Part shown: piece after piece, positions 22,365-34,185 of the stretch
Position numbering within the stretch: the stretch's first letter is position 1
Layout: every line of letters begins with the position of its first letter
Assembly (NCBI GenBank): GCA_029851415.1
Contig: CM056743.1
Coordinates: 10,036,727-10,100,726, forward strand
From: Eretmocerus hayati
Lineage: Eukaryota; Arthropoda; Insecta; Hymenoptera; Aphelinidae
Length of the DNA: 64,000 nucleotides
Direction of reading: 5' to 3'
Notes under the pieces: model-generated
What the model saw: the letters and a program-made list of their open reading frames with translations, nothing else
Told to the model about the DNA's origin: nothing
Databases searched by the model: none
Program-made: the position numbers and the translations under genes

Positions 22365-23541
22365 GTTTTATTCCGTGGAGCGGAATATTAACTGAAAATG
22401 AGTTCTCTACTTGGAATTCATTTGATTTGTTCGATAATAATATCGTCACTATAGATATATAGAGGATACGACATTAAGTGAGGAAAGGTGGGGTAATTCT
22501 TAATGATGATTATACAATAAGAATCAACTAAATAAGTTCATTTATCCATGAAAATGACTCTAACATTATAAAAAATAAATATCTTTAATCACGCAGTGAT
22601 TAATTTGTTAATTATGGCAAATCTACCAATTTGGCATGCGTATTAACCATGAAAAATGCATATTAAACTTATTCATGACTTACTGTTTGCAGCGAAGAAA
22701 GATTGCCTATCTAAAAAATGACTTTGAAAAATTACTAGGGACTTGTCAACTTTGATCTGAAAATATAAGTGAAAAGAAATTAATAAAAAAATAACCTAGC
22801 TAACCCGTAGCACGGTGGTCTCTGCAAGAAGCAGTGCCCGGTGTGCTAGGTAGATCATCGGAACCGGTCTCTGCGAGAAGCAGTGCCCATATGTCTGGTG
22901 ACTACCAACGATATAAAAAAACCCATCCCTTGCTTATGGCAGGAAGGATTAGTGAAATCAATTACTGACTGGAAGTCCGAACTGAGATGCCAAATGCCGT
23001 CAAAATCGACGGTGATGGTTGATATGGACATATAATTCATATGTGAGAAACATCGTAAGCCACCTATCGGCGAGATATCGAACATAAATAATACGAGATC
23101 TGAATTTAGCGGGTGATTTGGATTGGCAATTACATATTTCAATAATGACTTGAATTTCCATAATTGAATATTGATGGAATTGATATTGTAGTTTCTTCTT
23201 CTAGGTTGCAGCGTGTCTGGATTAGTTACTCGATGATCCAATAGTATTTCCATAGAAAATCCTCATAAGAAGTCCCATGGATTTTGAACCTGGCGCCATT
23301 GCTCATGCGCAGTAGGATTAATCAGATTGGCCAATCAAGAGATAGCAATGCGATAGCAGACGACATCAATTCCTCCAGTGCATTAACATATGGTTTGTGG
23401 TTATGACAGGTGATTGTTTACATCGAGTCAGCAAGCAGCTGGGTATTGTAAGTGTGGCAAAATAATCATAAATAAACTGCAGCATTGAGTAAGTACACTT
23501 GTGCTTAGCTTATAATTCAACTCTAGCTTCATTACAGCAGG
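22365..23541. other. Anonymous stretch with a possible minus-strand ORF
   Basis: The only notable frame is 23253-22855 on the minus strand (132 codons from ATG at 23253), with no known domain. Just upstream of it on that strand, at 23296-23330, lie a GCTCATGCGCAG motif (NRF1-like) and a GATTGGCCAATC palindrome holding CCAAT in both directions. A pair of near-identical ~22-bp direct repeats, TCTCTGC(A/G)AGAAGCAGTG, occurs at about 22820 and 22867. None of this is enough to call a gene. Confidence 0.3.
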
Positions 23542-23545
23542 TTAA

Positions 23546-24016
23546 GGAGGCTCGCGCGCGTGGTGCCGTACCGAGCGCGGGGCCCTACGCGCAGGTAGTC
23601 AGGCCTTTCTATTTCCCGTTACGATCCTGACGCTACATATAGGTATACTCACAGTGCAAGCTGTGCAATGCGGCGCGCTGCTCCACGCTCGAAACTCACT
23701 TTGAACTCAATTTACTCAAAATTTAGATCGCCAGCGTGTTAATTTCCTCACGCCATTGAACGCGTGATGCAAAATAGCGTCAAATTATTCCATGAATGTC
23801 GATTTTGGTCGTTTAGTTGTCGCACCAGCTCGTTTTAACGTGCTTATCCCATAAGATTACGTGTGTAAGGATTTTTTCTGCCAAACGGGTTTACTCGTGA
23901 TCTTCATCGCCAACCTCTACTTTCCTTGATGGATTATGATTCCTCGTTAGTTTATCTATTAATATAAGTAACATTCGAGCGATTTCTTCGTTTTGTTGAA
24001 ATTTGCGCGAGCCTCC
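23546..24016. mobile_element. MITE with TTAA target duplication (471 bp)
   Basis: The element starts GGAGGCTCGCGC and ends GCGCGAGCCTCC, a 12-bp perfect terminal inverted repeat, and is flanked on both sides by TTAA (23542-23545 and 24017-24020). The TTAA duplication fits piggyBac- or Kolobok-type transposases. No ORF inside, so it is non-autonomous. Confidence 0.8.
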
Positions 24017-24357
24017 TTAAAAAGTTTCTGAGAAACGCCCATAAACCTAGTATTCTGATGATTTTGACCTATGAATTATCCCTTGTTTCTAATATAAATG
24101 TGTTACTTGTAAATTTAATCATGGTGTAACTAATTTGGTATCCTCCCCCACATTGCACGTTCCTCTAGCTCTAGCTGCCGTACCCCAGCCGTTTGGTGAA
24201 TAACCGAATCGAGCACAGCCTTTTCATATTAAAATTTGCACTTTTCGATATTTGGCGATAGGTTCGTAAACTTGAGCTCGTGGAAATCAGGCTATGGGAA
24301 TAATCTAAGTAGTAACAGATGAGTTATTTCACGCGAAATAAATGGTCGGTAAACCAA

Positions 24358-25012
24358 AATGTTCAGATTTTCTGAGCATGATTTTTCACTGATTCCATAT
24401 CGTGGAACGTGATCAAAAACCGACCGTCGGAACTCCAGAAATTTTTTTTGCCCAGCTGGTGAACAAATTGGTTAGACTTGAAAAAGCGCTGACACGAGGC
24501 GCTGAAGTCTTTGCATCGGAAGAGCTATAGCTCTGGAGTGGAACGAGACATCGAAACTAAGTTCAGCGCATTTGAAAACTCCGTCGAAATCGCTACACAA
24601 TTCCATTATCTCAAACAGGGTTCTGAAAAAATTCCGATAACACTAATCTTGAACACTCATGTTTTTAAAATTTTTCGAAAATATCTTTCTGGAATAAAAC
24701 TTTTATAGCGATTTCCCAGAAAGCTTCCATATACGATCCCAATGACTTTTTACAATATATTTCAAGGTATACTCAGATAAGTTTCTGTCTTGGCTTCCAA
24801 ATGCTCTGAATCGCTCGTCGATATCTTTTCCCGTTTCAGAGCGATAGCTGTTTTTATATGGAAAAGTCAGTGCTTTTTCGTCGAATAAAGTCAAAAGTTA
24901 GGCCAATATCTCACTAACGACGTAAAATATCTCAAGCGGTTGGTGTTCCATCATATATTGAGATATAAAACCGGTGAAAAATCATGCCCAGAAGATCTGG
25001 ACATCATGGTTT
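24358..25012. mobile_element. Diverged ~655-bp palindrome (old foldback or MITE)
   Basis: The left half (TGTTCAGATTTTCTGAGCAT at about 24360, GAAAAAGCGCTGAC at 24480) pairs imperfectly with the reverse complement of the right half (ATGCCCAGAAGATCTGGACA at 24985, GTCAGTGCTTTTTC at 24866). Symmetry centres near 24700, where ATCTTTCTGG faces CCAGAAAG. Arms are ~300 bp with many substitutions and indels. No target duplication could be fixed. Confidence 0.6.
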
Positions 25013-25039
25013 TGGATTTGGTCACTCATGTTAACAATA

Positions 25040-25425
25040 ATGGGTATAGTTAACAATCGATTTAATGAGTCAAGGTTTTTTTTTCTTTTTTTCCTTCATT
25101 ATACAAACCTTACAGTTACTATCACATTAATCACATAAGTGATAAGTCAGTCTCATAAATCCTTATTTTTAACCTGTTACAAAATTATTATGTTGAGATG
25201 TGGGCATTTATCGATATTCCAAATGAGGTTATGTTACAAGAAATCTCACCATACTCTCAACATACTTTCGACTATTACTGAACACAACATGACTATTGCA
25301 CACATCACTTCATAATATATCGATCACTAGTGAGTTATAATACGTATTTTTCATGGTTCTTTGGGGTGTTAAATAAACCATGGAGATGCCCTTGACCCAT
25401 TAAATCGATCGTTAACTATACCCAT
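25040..25425. mobile_element. TIR-bounded element with 36-bp termini (386 bp)
   Basis: The left end ATGGGTATAGTTAACAATCG (through 25075) and the right end (25390-25425) are inverted copies with only two mismatches over 36 bp. Interior is AT-rich with a T-run and no ORF. An 18-bp phrase CTGGACATCATG(G)TTTT occurs just outside both ends (about 25000 and 25426), which may be part of an older duplication. Superfamily not assignable. Confidence 0.7.
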
Positions 25426-27969
25426 CTGGACATCATGTTTTACCGATCATTGATTTCACGTGTAATGACTCACGTATCAAGCTTTATACAAACACCATTC
25501 CTCGATTCTTGCGAGCTGAAGTTCACGAATCTACCGCGAAATATCAAAAAGCTCAAGTTCTAATATGGAAAGGCTGCGCACGATGCGCCATTTGATCAAA
25601 TGGCTGAGGTACACTAGCTGTTTGACCAAAAGGTTGGTTTTAGCCCGCCCGATTGTAGAATCAACCATTTTCAAATGAAAAGGCGACGTTTGGCCATAAG
25701 GCTAGCCTTTGGCCAAACGGCTGATTCTACCAAAAGGCTGCGACACATGCACATGAGTAGGACAGAATATTCATTGGTTAGAGGTATCAGGACCGTAGAT
25801 ACTGCATTTGATGGACTTGCAGTGAATTTCATAGGATCTGACCGACTGTTTGGAACGAGTATAGTGGACTGGACTTGAATATTCGGCGCGCTCAGCCACC
25901 AGTTGGCGCTGCTAGTGTACCGGAAAAATTGAACGGACCCATGAGATAGCTCCTCTTCAGTGAAGACGAAGGCGGGACTTTGGAAAAGACGTAGCGGCCA
26001 TTGTGCCACTTGTGGATCAGACCTTGTGCTAGCCACACATACTAATCGCGGACGCGAATTCAATTCGGAGCACGTGCCCAGTCGCTAGTCCCGCAAGAGT
26101 CCTAGCGGACCCGGACGAGCAGCAGCAGCAGTACAGTAATTGGACGCGGATTGAATCGGCGGATTTTTGGGAGCAGCAATTGACGAACACGGACTCAAAG
26201 TACCATGGAATCAAGCGGTGAGTAGCTTTGCCAACTCTCATAGATTTTCTCGTCGAGTGTGTGAAGCGACTCGCGCGTCGCAGAGGGCAATCGCCGTGAC
26301 CGCGGACTAATCGGACTCACGAGGGACCTCGTGACCTGATGCAGTACGCGGACGTGGGCAAGACGTCTCTGAGAGACGTACATGCGTTGGAGAAATCGCA
26401 CCTAAGGACCCCGGGTATCAACAGCGTCGCGTGGGAACTTTCGGAGCCCACTTGTGAAGATTTTGACGCGTGCTCGTAGACAAGGGACGTACGTGCGCTA
26501 GGAAATTCGTGTTGACGACAGACGTCCTGGAGGAGGCGCGCATGGACGGAGGACCCATTGGACCTCGGACGAGTTGCTAACAGACTGGGGGGCAGGTGTG
26601 TGGTCGTGCACCTGTTGCTTGACCGCGTAGGACAGGGGGATATCCGTGCCACAAGGCATCGGAGCGCAAGCCGTCTTGAGTGGCTGCCATTACGCGCGTG
26701 TTGCGGGGGCCACTCGGCGTCGATTTTGCCGGTGAATTCTTAAAGCATATCATCTTGAGATGGATATCGGAGCAGGGAGCAGGTAGATTTTTGCGAGTGA
26801 TTGAACAGAGTGTCATGGCCATTTTGTGAAGTGCTTATTATTTTTTAGGAACAGAAACATTTTTGACTTTCGATTGATCGATTTTTCGGACAGACATTCG
26901 AGTCATCCGGACAAATGTCGGTTATGAGTAATATGTAGATTCATGTATCGCCGCGCAGAAAAAATGTGAAGAATAGAGGCCATTCATTTCTCTAATAAAT
27001 TCCGGATTAATTATTCGTAGCGTGCGCCCCCTCTTATCCCCTGCTCCGATTTCTTTTAGGTGATGGCGCGGTGAGTGACAGTGTGCAGCGGAGACGGAAG
27101 TAGGGAAGCTGAAATTCACAGGAGTCGTATCTCTGTTTGCGCGCGTAGACCTTTGCTTATGTTAAGAGTCCCTCCTAAAAATGAATGAGTTATGCTGGTT
27201 AAAATACCACGTCACACCATCGTTCATCGTTTGTAGATTGCCATTGCAAGAATATCGGTATTTATATTGTAAGTACCACAATGTGGTTATGCTTATTAGC
27301 ATCCGTAGATCCAAGAGATTTGCGCTATGAAGCGATATTACTCCAAATAAATTTGTTTTGGATAAGGCAAACAAAATTCGCAAGTCAAAGGGAAGGTTAT
27401 AGCAAACGATGCGTAAGCCCTCACGGCCTCACCTTGAGATTGATCGATAATGGGTTAGTGATTGAGAAGTAATCATACTCAAGGTTATAGATGTGACTTG
27501 AAAATGAGTGCATTCCGAGTTCTGACACACTCATCAAAATCAAATACAAGGCATCTGGTCTACACGAGATATTCCATCATATTCCAGGAAGCAGTGAGAT
27601 ACTGGAATGCTACTAGTTTCTCACATGGGAGTCCAGGGAAGGAATACCCACAGTCCAGGTAGCTTGCCAATTTACTTGTTTTATGTTTGCATAACTGATG
27701 ATCTCTTATAGGTGAATCATTCTAGTAATCTATCTCTTTTTTTAAGGGATATGTCCTGAAGAAAATTATAGTGTGATTATAATAATTCAAAAAACGCTGT
27801 TGAAAGACATTTTTAGAACGCTGTCTCATTGTTCTGTAACCATTTAAACATTTAGAAGCATGAAAACTTCTATTCATGAGTATTCTATACATACTGTAAT
27901 TTGAACTCAATCTCACTTCATAAAAGTGCTCCGAATTGGATTCGCGTCCGCGATTAGTACTGGTGACAA
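25426..27969. other. Anonymous stretch, including a GC-rich block
   Basis: Mostly AT-rich DNA without recognised domains. Between about 26040 and 26760 the sequence is notably richer in G+C and CpG, with CAG repeats at 26120-26132. At 26203 an ATG in good context (TACCATGGAATC) is followed 13 bp later by a strong splice donor (GCG|GTGAGT). This could be a first coding exon of a host gene, but no following exon could be identified. Confidence 0.3.
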
Positions 27970-27972
27970 TTA

Positions 27973-28161
27973 GAATTATTTTCGTACTTGATAGATATGA
28001 TCGATCGTGACTTTATCGCTCACGGGAATTTCAAATCATGTAATATATGAATTGGCTGATTAAATTAGCTTGCAAGGGCCAATTCATATATTACATGATT
28101 TGAAATTCCCGCGAGCGATAAAGTCACGATCGATCATATCGATCAAGTACGAAAATAATTC
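27973..28161. mobile_element. Palindromic MITE with TA flanks (189 bp)
   Basis: Arms at 27973-28056 and 28078-28161 are near-perfect reverse complements (GAATTATTTTCGTACTTGAT facing ATCAAGTACGAAAATAATTC) around a 21-bp loop. TA dinucleotides directly flank both ends (27971-27972, 28162-28163), as expected of Tc1/mariner-type MITEs. Would form a strong hairpin as RNA. Confidence 0.75.
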
Positions 28162-28164
28162 TAA

Positions 28165-31100
28165 GTGGTGATTCTCGGATCTGGCGGATAATAGTCTGTA
28201 TGGACTGATTATTCACGATACTGTTCATGAGATCCATGATGGGGCTGATTATAACACGTCGAATCAAGACAGCTATAACGTAAGGCCACATCCTGAAAAC
28301 TACAGATTTTATTATCAAAATTGCGTTTATTTTTGATGAGGATCAAGTCGTGATATTCTCATCAGGTTCAAGTGTTCATACAAGGTGGCACATCTGATTT
28401 CCAAGTTTCCGCGGAATTGCCGATATGTGTACATCATCAAAAGTGAAAAAATTGGATCATCTTAATATGAGTGGGTGATTTTGGATTGGAAGAGTGACTA
28501 ACACGGTATAATTGATCTTTTTAACCCTTCAGCTGGCACATCTAGGTGGAGTCCTCCATGAGTCATTGTCCAACACATCAAAAAGGATAGTCTCTCACAT
28601 TCAGATGTTGTGAGACGGGTCAGTCCAACTGACGACTGCCCAAGGACAGTTGTTGTGATATATGAGCACTGATCTCTGGTGCTGCTCTAGTTACTTTAGA
28701 ATAACATACCTCCATTGCGTAATATTTTAATCCAAAAGTTTCAGATAGACTCTTACTCATATGGTATACGGATTTCACTCTCTTGGCGTGCCACCCACAT
28801 TCTTGCCATATAAATTTGAGAGTTCGATGGCATACGTTAATTTCTGATCAGGATTAGAAATTTGTACAAGGTTTATCTGTTCTATCAAGAATGTTATGGA
28901 GGAAGGAAGGTACATCTACGCTCTTGGTGGGAATTGGTAAGTTCAAATGGGAAAACTTATTTATTGAGTCAATCACTGAACAAACTGGATCCATACATCT
29001 ATTCGGATGTATCTTGAGTATCATTTCATCACAAATTTGAACAGACATTACACAACGCTATTGAAAATTCATTTCCCTCAGACTGAGTCCACTTGGAATG
29101 AACTTTGTAATTAATTTTGGCATATTTCCAGTTTGCAGATTTTAGGACGAGGTTGATGTTCCAATGTTTTCTCAGAATGAATACGTGTGAAGTATTTGTG
29201 GGAATAGTGATCCCAAATTCTGGAACAATCACAGATGATGATAATTTATTTTACTGTATAAGAACCTATACATCTGTTTCTGTTCGATAGTAAGGTGGAG
29301 CTGCCTGTTGATTGATCAAGGCAGAGGATGTCGAAATTCCTTTTATGATATTTTGATGATTTGTTTACAGTGACATATTCGTGCTTATGGATGATCTTTT
29401 CCATATGAATGTATCGCACCAGCGAACCTAGACTTAACACGATCGTCGATACGGTTGAGGTTACGGAGCATGAAGAAATGTGCATGAAATCCGGGTCTGT
29501 ACAATTTAAGGACATGGAATTCAGAACTAGAATTAATTATGATGATATTGTGGTAGAACACAATAGAATAATACTCATATATTCATGATATTGTTACTAT
29601 GGTTAGAGTTGTGATTGTCGAAGGAATTTTATACGAATTTTCAAGTTCGATGAGCTGTTGAACAGAATATTCAGCGAGATGCATAGTGAGAATTTATGAA
29701 ACATTACCTTGATAGTGAGATGGAATTTCGTTTTCATGGAGTTGGAAAGTGTTAAAATTATTTGTTAGGGTATTTTCATGATATATTCACTGTGAGATAT
29801 TTACTGTCGACAAAGGTTTATTTGAAACGAATTCATCTTTCCTGCGTGTCTAGACTTAGCAATGATCGTCGATCCGGTTGAAATAGTGCAGGATCAAAAA
29901 TGTTCATTGAATCCGGATCGCTAAAGTATGAGGACGCAGATTGCAAAACTAGAATTAATCATTATCGTAACAAAAGAGAGCACTTGAAGTGATTTTCATA
30001 TTTTTATGATATTCTTACTGTGGGATTATCATTGTCAAAGAAATTTTGTGTGAATTCCAAGTAATGAGCAATGAACTGATAGGAGGTTCATTCCACGAAT
30101 TGCATCGTGAGAATTCACCTGTCAGGTAGTTTCTAGCTCAATGATTGTCCTTAACTGTCAAGTCATCATGAATACAAAAGGAGTTTGAGTTACAGTGTCT
30201 AAAAACTTTCGCAGACCAACTTCCAAGTCCTAATGACATTGTGAAGGATCCAAAGATCCTAGACAGCATCGAGTTTCAATAGTTGTTCATATACCCGAGT
30301 GCCGCAAGCGCGGATTTTCTTGATCAGTGTTGCGAACGAGGTTTGCAGCACGAGTTATGGAAGCCCCGCGAATGTGGTACGGGGTACACATGATTTTCAA
30401 AGTCGCCGAGATACGATGAAGCATATCGCGGATCGTCAACGCGTAGACGCGCGCAATCTGCTATATTGTAGCTGGATGGCTACGAATATCGTGCACTTCT
30501 TAGCTGTATTTCGCTAAGTAAACGACCAGTGTGGCACTTTGAATTGTTGTTGGTGGAGTACGAAGTATAGTCATGATTGTTACTTTTGCAGAACATTCAC
30601 GTTAACATCATTCGAAAAATCAAAATTGACGTCGAGTTCGAGATTTCAGACAACTGATCATGTTGATATGCATAGAGAATTCATTATCGCATTGAAAAGG
30701 ATAGACGTGTACCTGTATTCGCGTATCATGAGTACAATACAAATTTCTAGATAACACGGCCGATTCTGCCTGCTTGCTAGCGAGTTCCGTGAGACCAAAA
30801 TTTCCGGGAGATTCGCGAAAGTAATGACGACAGGGAAGCTTTTGGGAGTTCGATTACAGAATGAAAGTACGTATGATCCGAAATATTCAGGAATCAAATG
30901 AGAGATCCTGAATATCTGTACATTTTGATGCGAGAGGTGCATAGGTCCGAGTTCGAATTTTCAACCGAAAGTATGGTAGGGAGAAGAGGGGAGGTTAGAA
31001 TCCCCAATTTTGGCGTAAATGTCAGTTAGGTTTCCTTGAAAGGCTTCGCCATATTTTCAAGCACACCTACCGACGTGCACAATATACACCAAACTCGACG

Positions 31101-33329
31101 TGGCAAGCCCATGATGAAAACTTGCGCATATATTCATACAAAATGACGAGCGCACGTCTGTTATTTTGTGAGGCCGTAGGCCGACCAAACGTGCGGAGGA
31201 ATGACTTTATCGTCAAAAGTATTTCTTGCAAAAATTTTAACTTATTTGGTGTCAGAATCGCGTTTTCCACATTCGATTACACGAGTTCGATGCGAGGAGA
31301 GTTTTTCCTCATTTTTTTGGTACATAAACTGGTGTCACCCCTCTGCTAAATTCGTTCAAGTGAGAATAAACCCTTGTTTGGTTCATAGTTCGTATCTTTG
31401 GAAGAGTGAACTACTACCATATAATTAGATTCACGAACCCGATGAGGGTTGACAAATGGAAAATTGCGGTCGCTATCGGTGAAGCCGTCGCAGACAGCGG
31501 GTTAAATCAACATCCATTCCGTCCCCAACACTTCATTGTTTCGGTCTGTGTTATCTCCTTCCAATTCATTGGCTACTGCTATTCGGCTGTGGAATGAATT
31601 GATTTCCCACCAGGTGGAGAAAGTGATGGATGGTACGAATATTCAAACCTTCGTGCATTTGAAGACGAAGCAGCTAGGATTAGATCAGGAACTGAGGTAT
31701 TCTTCGCTGAGCATGCTCTGTCTTACATTCTCATCGAAGATCTATCCCCCCTTCCCTCTTTTACTTTTGGCAAAAGTATAATTCAGCGAGTATATGTGTG
31801 GCCAAAAATCATTTGACAACCATCACACCTGTCAAATGAGGCGTCTTTTGACAATAGCCATCTACATGATATCTTTCATTGATAACAATGAACGAATACA
31901 AGTTGCAAGCTATCACATAATTATGAGTTGATGAGATTTGTTCCTCTTCTGGAATTTTGATCGTGAAGAAGTCCGAAGCCTGTCGTCATATTGGATTTTC
32001 CTTCCATTCCTGTTCAACTTCACTCAATAGCGCAATCCTACAAGTCATTTTAGTCATGCATGCACAGCTCAATGGAATTTGGTCAAAAAACATTGACACA
32101 TTCCAAGAATAGATTTCAGTATGTGTAGTTAGGCCATCCTGTATGGTGGGCTGCTCCTGCCATTAATGGTTTTTTCTCTCATTTTTTTTCAAAAGGATAC
32201 ATGGAACTCATTTCATTCCATCGTGATTTGTGGTAATACTTAGACTGAGTGATAAGTGCGGAGGAATAACCTAATTTGAACTCACGAAAGGTAAGAAATC
32301 ATAATGGTAACGTCGAGTAAATTCTCTATGATATCACGAAGATCAGAGTTGATATAGTTTCCCACACGGTCATCATCTTATAACCCCAAATTGTATTCTC
32401 TGACTAAATTATACTCGAACAGGTCTTCTCGACTGCTTTCCTTGATTATGTGATTTGAATGAGTGAAAGAAATGAGATCACACAAATTTTTCGAGTATTT
32501 CCTGAATACAATCATTCCTAGTACTTTTACACATCAAGTTTCGTAGAGAAAGATCTGTACATAACAATAGTGAGTCCATGATGCACTCATAACGATCAAT
32601 TGATACGGAAAGTGTGACTGGACTTGCTAGAAAAGATGGTTATGAAACTATTCGATGATTTCATATCGAACAACAATTTCCGAGACGTCTTAGAATTTGT
32701 GAGAACTCAGTTCATTCCAAACTGATGGCGCAGCTATCTGCGTTTGATTTCGTGATAGAGTGATATCATAGGATGGTTTTGATGCTTTATGAAAAATTTT
32801 GAAGGTGAAACCTTCTTTACCGGCGCCATGGCGCTCTCGCCCCGAGGAAAAATTTTGCTCGATGCGAACTGCGGAATCCGTGTGACTCCTACGGCGCGTA
32901 ACTCATCCGCCGCGTAAACGCCGTGTTTACCGTGTGACCGCCGTGAATTTCTTGTCAGTACAGTTCCCGGCTTCTACCTGGCTACAGCGTGGGCTGAAAA
33001 ACCAAGCAGAGCTGATCAAGTAGCATCAGGTAGCGCTTAGGCCTGTAAGTTGTTGGGATGGCTGTGCAGCAGCAACAATATTGACATATAGAATTATGAT
33101 GGAATTATGGAGTGTTTGAAATCTTTTGAGATTTTGTGATGAGTGGTTCATTTTTCATGCAAAACAGCACAGTTGCTAGAATAGATAGTGGCAGCCACGA
33201 TGGATGATCTTCTACCCAGGCAAGTTACTCACATGCCTTATTTTATTATCTTCACAACTCACTCCACATCAGGAATGGTGTCATCAAGCTGTGAATGTAT
33301 TTTAGCTGCTGGATGTTCTACATTCAGAA
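28165..33329. other. Anonymous stretch, no supported gene
   Basis: No frame with a known domain. Two diverged copies of a ~300-bp sequence lie at about 29380-29690 and 29815-30090; both contain a GATCGTCGAT(A/C)CGGTTGA block and an AACTAGAATTAAT block. A short frame at 31536-31781 contains I-R-L-W-N-E-L, slightly like the C-terminal end of LINE reverse transcriptases, but is too short to call. A hairpin GAAGGTGAAACCTTC occurs at about 32801. Confidence 0.4.
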
Positions 33330-33433
33330 TAAGATGATTGAGACCGGTCACCTCAATTGTCCATAACAAGTTTCTTGGTTTGGATGAGAGTTCACGGTTA
33401 TTAGTTCTCCACTTTTGCCTGCGTACTCATGTA
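33330..33433 (+). repeat. Dispersed repeat, copy A
   Basis: The phrases GATTGAGACCGGTCACCTCA, AACAAGTTTCTTGG and TTTTGCCTGCGTACTCATGT recur at 45361-45620 and 51739-51945. This copy lies 50 bp from foldback element 2. Confidence 0.7.
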
Positions 33434-33478
33434 TGACGAGTTGGATCTTGAAATTCCTCATAGTCTTACCAAAAGTGC

Positions 33479-33487
33479 CATCAAGAT
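33479..33487 (+). repeat. 9-bp target-site duplication of element 2, left copy
   Basis: CATCAAGAT precedes the GGGTACCTGAAG terminus and recurs exactly after the right terminus (45264-45272). An extra C on both sides makes 10 bp possible. Confidence 0.88.
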
Positions 33488-34185
33488 GGGTACCTGAAGC
33501 TAGCGAACACTAACTCACGAATCGGGCCCAAACCAATTTCACTTTTTATTACTATTTTATTACTAATTTATTACCAAAGAAAGGAATTTATTACCGGTCA
33601 TGGGCCCGAAATACGAGAGTTTTCGCTAGCGGAAGCTTACGCTAGCGAACACGTGGCCGGGGAAAGATCGTACGGGAATGTACAATAGCTCATTTTTTAT
33701 TACCTTTTTATTACTCTCAGAATACGTCCTCAAAATGTGCATGTGATATGATTCAGCTGAAATATGATGGTTTTCGCTAGCGTAAGCTTACGCTAGCGAA
33801 CACCATATACAGGCGTAGCTTTGAGGACACTCAGAACTACACAGGATTTTATTACTTTTTTATTACTCTCGAAAGGTATAGTCGAGATAGTCCGAAGACC
33901 AAGCAGAAACCGATATTTGGGCCTGAGGCTGGACGAGAGCTGAAGCGGGGCGAGATGAGAAATATATGATAGACTGAGCTACCTCTGTACAATACCGTGC
34001 GAATGGAAAAATTCCATCACATACGGAAACCTGTCTGACGTTGAGCAGGGTACACATGAGTCTTCAGAGATAATAGAGAATCGATAACGAATCAGCAAAA
34101 TCGATCATAGGGCCCAAAACAGGGGAGACCCTGCTTAACGTTATTATAGTCGCAGTCGAGACGTCACGGGGGGATGCCAGAGAGT
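33488..34185 (+). repeat. Outer terminal inverted repeat of element 2, left arm
   Basis: Near-identical reverse complement of 44564-45263. Contains two 28-bp palindromes (33622-33649, imperfect; 33773-33800, perfect) and several TTTATTAC motifs. A 64-codon frame at 34057-33863 (minus) is mirrored at 44694-44888 (plus) only because the arms are copies. No known domain. Confidence 0.87.
33773..33800. promoter_or_regulatory. Perfect 28-bp palindrome built on GCTAGCG
   Basis: TTCGCTAGCG, then TAAGCTTA, then CGCTAGCGAA. The half-site GCTAGCGAAC is also in the terminal 25 bp of the element. The same palindrome recurs at 44951-44978, with one-base variants at 33622-33649 and 45102-45129. Spaced copies near the terminus suggest transposase-binding or cruciform sites; this is inference. 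Confidence 0.6.

Noticed and set aside
26317..26822. Overlapping 80-111-codon minus-strand frames
   Set aside because: These are open because the block is GC-rich; no domain or codon pattern supports coding.
31536..31781. LINE reverse transcriptase C-terminus (I-R-L-W-N-E-L)
   Set aside because: Too short, with no upstream RT or endonuclease motif in any frame.
33863..34057. 64-codon frame in both arms of element 2
   Set aside because: The copies are in mirrored arms; several differences between copies change residues, so there is no sign of coding constraint.
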